DNA of 64,000 nucleotides. Source: Pomphorhynchus laevis. Taxonomy: Eukaryota > Acanthocephala > Palaeacanthocephala > Echinorhynchida > Pomphorhynchidae. The translations under genes and the position numbers were made by a program. Under the pieces are notes generated by a model. The model had not been told where the DNA came from, made no database searches, and was given only the letters and a program-made list of their open reading frames with translations. Position 1 is the stretch's first letter. Every line of letters starts with the position of its first letter. The DNA lies in assembly GCA_012934845.2 (NCBI GenBank), contig WNNJ02003356.1, positions 38,085 to 102,084 on the forward strand, written 5' to 3'. Positions 45,101-50,726 of the stretch are shown here, piece after piece.

Positions 45101-47222
45101 TCAACTAATGGCTATTTGGCGATATGCAAACAAATAATTTCCTTTATGTTTAGTGATTTAACGAGAGAATTTTAAATTAAAATTTCCCATTTGTAATACA
45201 AATTTTAAATTAAAATAAAAATATTGATGAAGCCAAATCTTTATTGATGAAGCCAAATCTTCAATAAGCCAAATCGTCATTGATCAATAAGCCAAATCAT
45301 TAATAAGCCAAATCGGAATAACAAAACACCTTCTCCTGTTGTTTCTTGAATAAAACTTTTAAAAAATTAAATGGTCTAATTTATATCCGAATGAATATAA
45401 ATTTCATTTTAAAAAGCGTTACTTTTGACTTTAAGTTCTAAAAAATACACATTTGAATGTGAATAACTGCAATTAATATTTAATTCTATAAGCACTAGAT
45501 AGCATTAATTTGCAGATAATTTCTAATTAATACAAATATTTGCTTGTTTGGTAATAATATGTTTAGTTCAAAGGATAATATTAAATATACTATTATGCTA
45601 CTCCTAACCAATATCTCTCAAATGAAAGAAGACTATTTTATTTTGTAAACCTACTCTAATTTAAATTAAATATGTATAATTAAATCTATCTAATTTGTTG
45701 GAAATTTAATATTGTCGAAACTCGATGATTCTTGTGTTATATTATATAAATTGGGATTTATTATATATTTAATATATTAAACGATTTATTATATATTTAA
45801 TATATAATAAAATATAATATAATATTCTGAGGTTGGATATTTCATTATCTGACCTCAGAATTTTCATGAGATTTAGTAAAATTAGTTTGCTATCCGTACT
45901 ATATTTGTTGTTGAACCTTATAACATGTTATAATATAACATATTATATTTTCCCTGCAGTTGTGTTTGATATTTAATAATGTGTGATATTCAAGTTATAA
46001 TAAAATTAGAATTTTTATGAGATTTTGCAAAATTTTGATATTATAATATAATTTTAATATATTATAATTTTGATATATTTTAATAGTTGAATATTAAATA
46101 TATAATTATTTTAATTAAATATGTGAAATATTCGAATTTTCGATAATGTGTGATGTTTATAAAGTTACGAATGTTATATACGGTTTTAAATTTTATACGT
46201 CCTTGTTAATATTATAAAGCGAATAAATAACTTGAAATATTACAAAATTATTAATTTTTTAATCTTTTTTTAATATTTTTTTGAGTTGCGTAATGAGAGA
46301 AAATATTTACCTATTTTATTTTCGGATATTAATTTGGGATTTGGATAACATTTAAAATATTAATATCATCTACAACATTCAACGTCGAATTTAATTTTTT
46401 GGCTATTTATTTATTAATCAATGTTAATGTCATTTTCAACATTAAAATGCATTAAAATATTCAATAAATTTTCAAAATGTATAAATGGTAAATCTTATTT
46501 TATTAAAAATTACTTTGTGGCACAAATTTTAGTGTGAATTACAAACATGAGGAAAACGTTGCGCTTATATTAGACTAGTTTTATGCTGTTAAGCGATAAA
46601 AATGAGTGCTTAATTAAATAATGGAATTATTAATTATTAATTATTATCATTAATTATTAATGGCGCAGCATTCTCTTCGAATTCTGTACTAAATATTTAT
46701 TTTAGATGTAAATTTGTACACAATTTTATTTACTTCTAAAATAAGAATGTGGTAATTACGGAATATTTAATAAGTTCTAAACTTATTTGATGAAACTTTT
46801 TGTTATGTCTCGTTTTATTATGTCAGTATAAAGCATTAATTTTAGAAAAATTTGGAACTGTCTTTAAATCGATAACAATCGATATCAATCGTTCAAGCAT
46901 TTTACTAAAAAGATTCAATTGAACTTTCCAGAGAGACAGCATTTAAACTTTAGAATCATTAACGTGTTCATTTCATCAAATGGTGCTTAGTTTCTGTTTT
47001 TTATGGAAATTTGATAGCCTTCTAATTATGTAATTAATTCGTAGCCTTCGAAAATGATCTACAGAAAAGCATTTATCTCGAATTGTAAAAAACATTTCTG
47101 TAAACTCAATAAAGTATTTATTGATTTAATTTTTTAATTTTAGATATATATTTATATAAATAAATATATTTATATATTTATTTTTATTTTAGTTAGAATT
47201 AAGATGCATTCATAGCAAATAA
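24558..47222 (+). CDS. HAUS1-like (augmin complex) coiled-coil protein, six or more exons
   Basis: Supported exons: 24558-24627, 29644-29905, 33366-33459, 44678-44749 and 44797-44844, with a likely last exon 47193-47222. All phases fit. The product is small (about 190 residues, or more if an extra exon at 44035-44191 is used) and almost entirely helical. The C-terminal pattern (YEELLERERTLKDKL, then SVLPPDLGKINKIINESKKQL split by an intron) matches the end of HAUS1 (L..KLE.Y.DL..N..LA...IEEAKREL). The long second exon aligns with the middle HAUS1 coiled coil. Augmin recruits gamma-tubulin to spindle microtubules for branching nucleation. It is shorter than the about 278 residues of human HAUS1. 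The match was made by eye; another coiled-coil protein is possible. Confidence 0.5.
24628..25095. repeat. Intron with a PLE-terminal-like segment
   Basis: From about 24880 to 25090 the sequence (TATTTATTAGTCAATTCAT, AATTTTGATTTAGC, TACGTAGACTCAGTTAGCTG) matches the terminal region of the PLE seen at 26935-27170 and, inverted, at 50380-50600. This is a solo terminal relic. Confidence 0.65.
25730..26104. repeat. Minisatellite related to a LINE C-terminus, left part
   Basis: Degenerate tandem copies of a unit like CTGCCCATTCATATACGCC, with the recurrent extension AATCAACT. The same words occur inside the LINE fragment at 26105-26458, where they encode LPIHIRQST. Confidence 0.8.
26105..26458 (+). 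pseudogene. CR1/L2-like LINE 3' end, copy B
   Basis: It encodes HTATHFPVLIVNTLHFL, then [39 protein letters not shown] and RQSTSLPCFK, the conserved C-terminus of CR1/L2 polymerases. After the stop a 3' tail has GTTGGCACGCATTTG and ACATTAAATAAATTATT, like copy A at 16.1 kb. It lies between two halves of a minisatellite made of its own WNHLPIHIRQS coding words. Confidence 0.85.
26459..26860. repeat. Minisatellite related to a LINE C-terminus, right part
   Basis: Continuation of the CTGCCCATTCATATA-type repeat after the LINE tail. The open frames seen on both strands here are by-products of the repeat. Confidence 0.8.
26855..27170 (+). repeat. PLE terminal sequence, solo copy
   Basis: It starts with GTAGAGGAGTTAGAGGCC, carries CTGATGACCTCTAATTC, then TTTATTAGTCAATTCAT, and runs to TACGTAGACTCAG. 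It is the reverse complement of about 300 bp at 50380-50640 next to the PLE. It carries the box CTGATGA and complementary arms TTAGAGG and CCTCTAA, with AAAA in place of GAAA. Confidence 0.75.
27363..27487. repeat. Inverted-repeat element, short form
   Basis: Ends AAGCCAGACGC... on one side and GCGTCTGGCTT on the other, with 25-30-bp arms (GAATGACGAATG). The interior has TCAGTGCCAGATCCCTCCCA and GGATGCAGAGGAGGACTG. A longer relative is at 48254-48668. On the minus strand it has a hammerhead-like string (CTGATAA...GATGACGAAACG), degenerate. Confidence 0.75.
27890..28050 (-). repeat. SINE-like GC-rich segment
   Basis: A GC-rich block with a C-run (27996-28012). On the minus strand GGGTGGTTCAGTCGGAAGG resembles a tRNA box A, with GCTCAGATCC further on as a poor box B candidate. 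Possibly a tRNA-derived SINE; weak. Confidence 0.35.
28085..28262 (-). repeat. Dispersed repeat X, inverted copy
   Basis: The reverse complement shares AAGGGTAGTT, TTTAAGCGTG, TTTAGTGCCT and CCCTGTAAAAC with segments at 38280-38420 and 38680-38880. No coding potential. Confidence 0.65.
28250..28745 (-). repeat. Satellite family F2 unit with palindromic edge
   Basis: It begins with a GC-rich palindrome (GCACATCCGTGCAC repeated inverted, 28264-28350), followed by a unit of about 390 bp also found at 63330-63940. The unit carries, on the minus strand, the hammerhead-like string described at 28443-28545. Confidence 0.75.
28443..28545 (-). ncRNA. Reverse-order hammerhead-like motif, F2 copy
   Basis: The minus strand reads GGCAACC-GAAA-TGACCAG, then TTCATTCTA-CTGATGA-G-T-GTTGCC, then TGATCGCATAGAAGTGA. 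The boxes CTGATGA and GAAA are intact, but the cleavage triplet is changed to GCA, so this copy should be inactive. Confidence 0.5.
28790..29330. repeat. Satellite family F1, two partial units in inverted orientation
   Basis: 28790-29090 and 29070-29330 are pieces of the 360-bp unit of the array at 60.6-63.3 kb, facing each other. Shared words are TGTGCTCCGGG, CCGGAGTTCGATTACATG, CAGAGCAGACTTCCTTATCA and GATGGTCCGGAAAGCAC. Confidence 0.85.
29183..29265 (+). ncRNA. Reverse-order hammerhead-like motif, F1 copy on the + strand
   Basis: ATCAC, GGCAACT-GAAA-CGA, CTGATGGTAG, TTCACCCTA-CTGATGA, TCTGCC, CTACCATCAG-C-TCGTC, TATGAGTGA. All three boxes are intact; helix II is weakened (GGCAAC against TCTGCC). 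Confidence 0.5.
29644..29905 (+). CDS. HAUS1-like exon 2, main coiled coil
   Basis: It encodes HICEQILSNLQLELPIESKK, QLTELCLLADQLNVHHSF, SERALSAAILTHVEQMI, and a heptad-rich end (IELECEDIVKQLDELKS). The acceptor is TTTTATAG and the donor GTACGT, phase 2. Leu, Ile and Glu spacing indicates an alpha-helical coiled coil. Confidence 0.75.
29906..30389. other. Intron sequence
   Basis: AT-rich sequence before the pol relic; nothing recognised. Confidence 0.5.
30390..31295 (-). pseudogene. Retroelement pol relic, region after the reverse transcriptase
   Basis: A GC-richer island. The minus strand, with several stops and frame changes, reads FPLKLGGLGITHPGF, then SKLERL, LTYDSGFISDDLRDKQIT, and further SLSCKNGALPSIPHDAVRD, ECEPQL, then NARLDIVCSGF. 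GGLGI, then HAL.C..GG..RHN..RD, then EP.L, then ARLD...GF is the motif order following the RT in a group of invertebrate non-LTR elements. Dead copy; the family name is uncertain. Confidence 0.6.
31590..32760 (+). pseudogene. PLE polymerase relic, copy 2
   Basis: The + strand matches the coding strand of the PLE at 50.7-53.0 kb. It has NNYKRKDQINKDMYY at 31681-31730, TIPILYWNPKLHKNPIKP at 32163-32215, and KPLSVYMNKILKVIK, then STKEFLEQTK after it. Large gaps and frameshifts show decay. Notably, at 32178 it keeps TGG where the longer copy has a TAG stop. Confidence 0.85.
32760..33365. other. Intron sequence
   Basis: AT-rich sequence between the PLE relic and exon 3 of the HAUS1-like gene; nothing recognised. 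Confidence 0.5.
33366..33459 (+). CDS. HAUS1-like exon 3
   Basis: It encodes ARSKINGSRSHPKAVDEYI, then RSQKILLKKLT, completing AA|T with exon 2. The acceptor is ATACATTTAG and the donor GTAATA, phase 0. It corresponds to the HAUS1 segment around DFLKAKSEE...IKAAEEQL. Confidence 0.65.
34010..34135. repeat. AT-only palindromic tract
   Basis: Overlapping perfect palindromes of TATAATATATATTATA type and ATTATATATAATTATA type. Likely hard to replicate and to assemble; no other content. Confidence 0.7.
34130..34770 (-). pseudogene. PLE polymerase relic, copy 3
   Basis: Similar to 50960-51650 in the same orientation: ATATGTTTCTTGTAAATTTA, CACCTTTTATTTGTCTTAA, AAATTTATTCCGTTTTTGT. Internal deletions remove the YIDD region. 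Only a degraded middle of the RT remains. Confidence 0.8.
35440..35705 (-). repeat. PLE terminal-like segment, diverged
   Basis: It ends GAATAATAAATAATAGACGA, then TGTATTAGAATAAGAATTAA, matching GACTAATAAATAACAGACGT and TGTATCAGAATAAGAATTAG at 50553-50590. It probably belongs with the PLE relic at 34.1-34.8 kb. Confidence 0.55.
36060..36125 (+). ncRNA. Hammerhead-like core, PLE-associated
   Basis: CTGACGA (36067-36073), one extra A, helix II GTCC (36075-36078) with GGAC (36086-36089), GAAA (36090-36093), then a 7-bp helix III (ACGTTTA with TAAGTGT, two G-U pairs) and the triplet GTC. The order is classical. Helix I is poor (only scattered pairs), and the extra A before helix II is atypical. 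It lies just beyond a PLE relic, where hammerheads are known to occur. Confidence 0.45.
36143..36182. repeat. (TA)n microsatellite
   Basis: About 19 uninterrupted TA dinucleotides, directly after the hammerhead-like segment and before the end of the PLE relic. Confidence 0.95.
36390..37760 (-). pseudogene. PLE relic with RT and C-terminal GIY-YIG endonuclease
   Basis: Reading the minus strand from about 37.76 kb: DGIKAINELMT, then FKFNGVYRKQICGTPIATPC, AHSYA, then YRYINDIFF (YIDD changed to YIND). After several stops near 36.6 kb comes NIVYLDICKNCRLQYVGES, then LSLRLNNRRAD, a GIY-YIG nuclease start with a CxxC knuckle. RT followed by GIY-YIG is the canonical Penelope layout. Many stops and a changed catalytic box show that it is dead. 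It is a different family from the PLE at 50.7 kb. Confidence 0.85.
38280..38420 (+). repeat. Dispersed repeat X, copy 1
   Basis: It contains GCACAGAGATTATGCTAAAT, CTGATGATTCAGATTAAGGG, TAGTTCTGTTTT and GTTAAGGTGCCTATGG. It is repeated at 38680-38880 and inverted at 28085-28262. It leads directly into the hammerhead-like core at 38428. Confidence 0.8.
38421..38495 (+). ncRNA. Hammerhead-like core with perfect helix II
   Basis: CTGATGA at 38428-38434, helix II GCTC (38435-38438) with GAGC (38444-38447) around loop CGTTA, then GAAA at 38448-38451. CTTC and GAAG further on can extend helix III to a GTC triplet near 38478-38483. All invariant box residues are present in the classical order. No convincing helix I was found, so activity in cis is doubtful. 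Confidence 0.5.
38495..38640 (+). repeat. Dispersed repeat Y, copy 1
   Basis: GCGACTTTGAATATTGCG, TTCGGTTCTATTTC, GTCTGATGAGGAT, AGAATGCTGC and GCCTCTTCATGAGGAAAACA. The same block recurs at 60045-60165. It contains a CCTC-TTCAT-GAGG hairpin. Confidence 0.8.
38680..38880 (+). repeat. Dispersed repeat X, copy 2
   Basis: About 85% similar to 38280-38420, with 5' extension CCCTGTAAAACTACATTTCT and TTTAGTGCCTAATGC, which matches the inverted copy at 28.1-28.26 kb. Confidence 0.8.
39080..41080 (+). pseudogene. RTE-like non-LTR retrotransposon, degraded
   Basis: Upstream pieces (RFIDSVSRKLEF, GERWSTLKNALYSSAHDILP, KLRTSIRHDKEEYWTKIS) precede the RT. The open part at 39838-40455 has WNHNQVPINWQTSVIIPILK, YRPISLLPVVYKIMEGI, NQAGFRPNRGCIDHIFTLR, LLFLDFESAFDQVNR and GVRQG. 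A frameshift near 40331 and an internal deletion after YADD (about 40466) lead to the C-terminal part (LYGSECWPEKLTTNNQLAVF, then CLRRI, LRYLGHVLR, RRWRQELEM). ECW...L..FERR.LRRI is typical of RTE-type elements. No intact endonuclease is visible. It lies inside the large third intron of the HAUS1-like gene. Confidence 0.85.
41205..41450 (+). pseudogene. Orphan GIY-YIG endonuclease fragment of a PLE
   Basis: It encodes VTYLADCKVCSAHYVGKTKR, then TLALRLNNRRADIKNK. This is the N-terminal half of a GIY-YIG domain with a CxxC pair and the YVGKT signature. LRLNNRRAD is shared with the GIY-YIG of the PLE relic at 36.4 kb, so both come from one PLE family. No RT is attached; the piece follows an RTE tail. 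Confidence 0.75.
41596..41648. repeat. Perfect hairpin
   Basis: TTCTTAATAATAAGGAATTT followed by AAAAAATTCCTTATTATTAA makes an AT-rich stem of about 20 bp with almost no loop. No function is evident. Confidence 0.8.
41830..43290 (-). pseudogene. Second RTE-like element, degraded, opposite strand
   Basis: Reading the minus strand from 43.29 kb: ATGPDDIATEMWKAKS, then IDVTVNQTGFVKYCSTTDVI, LYVVFLNLEKAFDCVLHEL, RVHHGIALLPALF, LYADE, then MYGTECWPITKAAQQRLAVM, MLRWISGITR and KHPRGRPKRRW. This order (fingers, AFD, HQGSALSPLLF, YADD, GxECW, GRPKxRW) is that of RTE polymerases. Three or more frameshifts, and YADE for YADD, make it dead. It differs clearly from the + strand RTE at 39-41 kb. Confidence 0.85.
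43291..43969. other. Intron sequence
   Basis: AT-rich sequence between the RTE relic and a doubtful exon at 44.0 kb; nothing recognised. Confidence 0.5.
44035..44191 (+). CDS. Doubtful extra exon of the HAUS1-like gene
   Basis: An open segment from the acceptor TTTGGCTCAG to CAG followed by GTAAGT. It encodes PENQFLDLCICNFLFPKRRE, then a hydrophobic end and NITLQ. Its 3' phase (0) fits exon 4 (EYEELL), and TLQEYEELL reads naturally. Its 5' phase does not fit exon 3 (phase 0), so it would need another exon, or an alternative start such as the ATG at 43970. A shorter form using the acceptor at 44164 is also possible. Not recognised. Confidence 0.3.
44678..44749 (+). CDS. HAUS1-like exon 4
   Basis: It encodes EYEELLERERTLKDKLQSF, then SVLPP; 72 nt, phase 0 at both ends; donor GTAAAT. 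It matches the LSEKLA.LK....PL.KKLE.Y stretch of HAUS1. The next intron has only 47 nt. Confidence 0.75.
44797..44844 (+). CDS. HAUS1-like exon 5
   Basis: It encodes DLGKINKIINESKKQL; 48 nt, phase 0 at both ends; acceptor TTTTAAAG, donor GTGAGT. It corresponds to NPSLAQVKIEEAKREL, the most conserved end of HAUS1. Confidence 0.75.
44845..47192. other. Long AT-rich intron
   Basis: Includes a short local repeat of GATGAAGCCAAATCTT type (45222-45315) and AT-only palindromic runs (45720-45820). No transposon coding sequence was recognised. Confidence 0.55.
47193..47222 (+). CDS. Probable last exon of the HAUS1-like gene
   Basis: After the strong acceptor TTTATTTTTATTTTAG, phase 0, it encodes LELRCIHSK and a TAA stop at 47220-47222, giving KKQLLELRC. 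AATAAA overlaps the stop codon. It is very short, so the call rests on the acceptor, the phase and the position. Confidence 0.4.
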   Translation, partial: LELRCIHSK

Positions 47223-48250
47223 AATTCGAAATTATATTCAATTTTTCAATTCCAGATTAGTGGCATCATTAAGAATTGTAAAAATAAAGAATTATTATTT
47301 TTAGAAATAATAATAAATAATAATAAATTTCTTATTCAGAAATTTCAGATGCACTTGATATTCAGTTCATGCATCGTTCGTGCAAAGCAATCACCAAACG
47401 GAGATAATCTTAAGACTAGACGGAAAAAATTAAATTAGATTTGATTTAGTATTATGATTTATAATCTTGAAGGTTATTTTATCTTGCAATTCCTTTTTCA
47501 GCAATTATTCATTAATCATATCTAAATAATAATTTTAAATCTTAATTTTAAAATCATAAAATTGGTAAATTTTAAATTGATATTTAAATCATAAAATATC
47601 ATTACCTTTTGAGGAAAGGTAAAATATTAATATTTACAATTAAAATATTAATAAATAGCGCCTTATAAAAGTGCTATTGATATAAAATAAAACTTTTATA
47701 GAAGTACGATTAATATATTTTAAAATTTAAGATCCTCCTTGATTATTAGTAATTTAAAAATAATTTCATTTTTCATTTACTTGGAATTCCTTTAATCTTA
47801 TCAATAATTTTAGGTAGAGTTGCTTAAAACTTTATTCCTTTACAACTCACAATTAGTATCGCCATCTTGACAATTATATTAAAAAGAGGAAACTTGTAAA
47901 GAGATGTATTCCAGTTTTTCATTTAACTGAATACATTCTTATCTTTACCACCAAGTGCGTATTTTATCTGCATTTAATTTCTAGCACTAGAAAATTTTAA
48001 TTATCCTCTCAGAACTTATAGTACCCATTTTTAATAAGCTTTGATTTGATTGTAAACCCTTTCTGATCAAGTCAAATGATAAAATAAGATAAAATCTGTA
48101 TTTTGTCATATAATCGTTACGCCCTAAGTAATGGTTGCATAAAGTTCAAATCAAAAACCTATTGAATTATCACTACACGCAATTAGAAGATGTAAATACA
48201 ATGTATCATCCTTTTAAATTTAAAAATATGTAGAAAATTTGCATTGAAAT
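47223..48250. other. Downstream flank of the HAUS1-like gene
   Basis: AT-rich sequence; nothing recognised. Confidence 0.5.
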
Positions 48251-48253
48251 AAA

Positions 48254-48668
48254 ACCAGATGCGGAAGAACAACGATATCAGTAACAAGTATCGTTTTATC
48301 ATCACAATTACTCATCAGTGCCATATCCGTCGCACTACTGGATGCAGAGGAGGACTGGCAGACGGCACAAAGAACGAGTCATGTCTATGAGGTACTAGAA
48401 AATCCTTTAATTTTTTTTCTAAGACCTGCGCTGGCATTTGCCAGTGCTTTTGGTAATGATCATATTTGGTGAAGCAGTTGTACTGATTTAGCACTCAATG
48501 TGAAGTTACCGGAAATCTTTCTGATACTTCATACACATGACTCGTGCCTGGTGGCGTCCGCCAGTCATCCTCTGCATCCAGCAGTGGGAGGAATCTGGCA
48601 CTGATGCGTCATTGTGATGACGAAACGTTACTTGCTAATGTTATCGTCGTTCTTTCGCGTCTGGCTTG
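48254..48668. repeat. Inverted-repeat element, long form
   Basis: Left arm from CCAGATGCGGAAGAACAACG; right arm ending TCGTCGTTCTTTCGCGTCTGG; arms of about 140 bp with mismatches. It is related to 27363-27487. The right arm (+ strand) carries CTGATGC, a helix GTCAT-TGTG-ATGAC, and GAAACG. The left arm (minus strand) carries CTGATGA but AAAA in place of GAAA. Together the copies suggest an ancestral hammerhead-like string with a perfect helix II. Confidence 0.75.
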
Positions 48669-49790
48669 AGTAATTGTTCAACATAATTCACGAGGAATGG
48701 TCTCACTCTCTTTCGAGAAAATTTATTGAAATAAAACAAAAATATATATTAAATTCCATTTTTATATTTTTTATATAATACTTAAAATGTAAGTATTTAA
48801 AGTAAAAATATCAATGATTGCTGACTTCTTGGTTTTGAAATAATGTAGATTGTTGTAGTACCACCTCTCCATTCAAAATAAAACTTACATTTTAAAACGC
48901 CAGCAATAAGTTATAATAAAATCAATTTTATATGTTTCAGCCCATCTACAGTAACTCAATGTCATTGCAGAAATATACATTTGAAGTAGTATTGTACTAC
49001 CCCTTTTTTACTGAATAAAATATTTATCGCCTATAGTTTAAAATCAATTACATTACGAAAACAGCTGAATTGTAATAGTAATTTATTGTAACATTTTAGA
49101 ATTTAAATATAAAATCGATTCGGCCTATCTACAGTAATTCGGGTAATTTATGTATTTTTACTTGGTAAAAAATAACTTTTATTAAAAAGGCTGAAAATAT
49201 AGATAATGTATACCTTTCACAATGATTTCCTTGACGTCACAGCTTTTGTTTAATCATGTAACTAACCATTTATATTTATAGTATATTTCTAGTAAGGAAT
49301 GAAGATGCGGGCTGGATAAGTAGAACTTTCGATCATATAATTTGTTATAATTCGTAAATTATACCAAACATTTATTTACTAATACATTATATATTGTTTT
49401 AAAGGATTTTTGTTAGAACGATGGTGATGCGCTTTATAATGCATATTTTCATCTTTACACATTTTATCCTAATCAACATTTTATTAGTAGATCATCGTAA
49501 TCCATTCCTACCGTAGTGCATATTGATATAAAATCCAAATTATCGACCAAAATTATGTAATGATGTAATGATTTCGATGAAAAATAGTTTTGTTAAATAA
49601 GCAATTTTGCATATTAAGCAAAATTATTTCACTTTATAATAAATTTAATATTATAACATTTAATTTATTATTAACGATATTATTAATAATATTAAGGATA
49701 TTAGTAAAAGTCTTTATTATTAACGATACGTCGGATATAGTCATAATTACAATCCCACTATTAAGTAGACAAATAATCATATAATTATAG
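48669..49790. other. Intergenic AT-rich sequence
   Basis: No coding exon or element was recognised; a 64-codon open frame near 49590 has AT-driven composition. Confidence 0.5.
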
Positions 49791-49945
49791 TCTTATAATT
49801 ATATGATATTATAATATGTGATATAATATCATATTAATCTATAATAATATAATTATATTATATAATTATATTATATAATATATAATCATATAATTATATG
49901 ATTATTTTATAATCATATATTATAGTCATATAATCTTAATATGAT
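49790..49945. repeat. AT-only palindromic tract
   Basis: Overlapping perfect palindromes of TATAATTATATGATATTATA type. Possible cruciform-forming or assembly-fragile site. Confidence 0.7.
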
Positions 49946-50339
49946 TATATTAAGATTTACATCGAGCAAGCTATATTAACTTAAATAAAATCCAAAGTGT
50001 TATTAAATAAATGGAGCAAATAACGAGCTTGTATTATTCGCACCGCGTAATGGATAATCTACAACACTCACGTATCCATCCTACGGGTACACTCGCCATT
50101 TTCATAAACAATAATGTTGACGTTTTATGTTATAATAAATTTAATAATGTCTTTATTATCGAAGATACGTTAGCTTGAATAGTTATTAAAAAGTTTAATC
50201 CCACAATGTAATTGGGACGTACTTAGTTGACGCTTCGAAGAAAATAATCTAAATTACAAGCTCTCATTATTTCACTTATTCCAATGCTTAAAAGTGAATC
50301 CGTCAAAATATAAAAGTTCAAATTGTCTTATATTATCTC

Positions 50340-50726
50340 GTGTTCAATTGTTGTTCATCCTTGAAGAAATTAAATCAGCTAACTGAGTCTACGAATTTAA
50401 TATAATTATAAAATAAACAAAACATAAAAATGCTAAATCAAAATTTAATAATTAAATAATAAAATTAATAATTGTTTTTAGATTTTCTATAATTTAAATC
50501 AAGTTAAAAAAAATAAAATTTAAAATAAACGTCATTTTTATGAATTGACTAATAAATAACAGACGTTGTATCAGAATAAGAATTAGAGGTCATCAGGAGG
50601 AACTGCTATGCTATCAGGTTTCGGCCCCTAACTCCTCTACCCAACATAGCAGCGGGGCCAAATACATGCTAATGATGTATTTCCTCTGAAATAACTATCT
50701 AGTATCTTATTCTAATACAAAGTATA
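50340..50726 (-). repeat. PLE terminal region
   Basis: Continues the 3' side of the PLE polymerase on the minus strand. Its reverse complement is found at 26855-27170 and, more diverged, at 53750-53960. It carries the reverse-order hammerhead-like string at 50583-50652 and the TACGTAGACTCAG-type end. Confidence 0.8.
50583..50652 (-). ncRNA. Reverse-order hammerhead-like motif in the PLE terminus
   Basis: The minus strand reads, in order: CTGCTATGTTGGGT-A-GAGGAG, TTAGGGGCC-GAAA-CCTGATAGCATAGCAG, TTCCTC-CTGATGA-CCTCTAA. Helix I is GAGGAG with TTCCTC, helix II is TTAGGGG with CCTCTAA, and helix III is CATAGCAG with CTGCTATG plus ACCT with GGGT. All invariant boxes are present, but the three strands run third-second-first. 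Confidence 0.45.
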
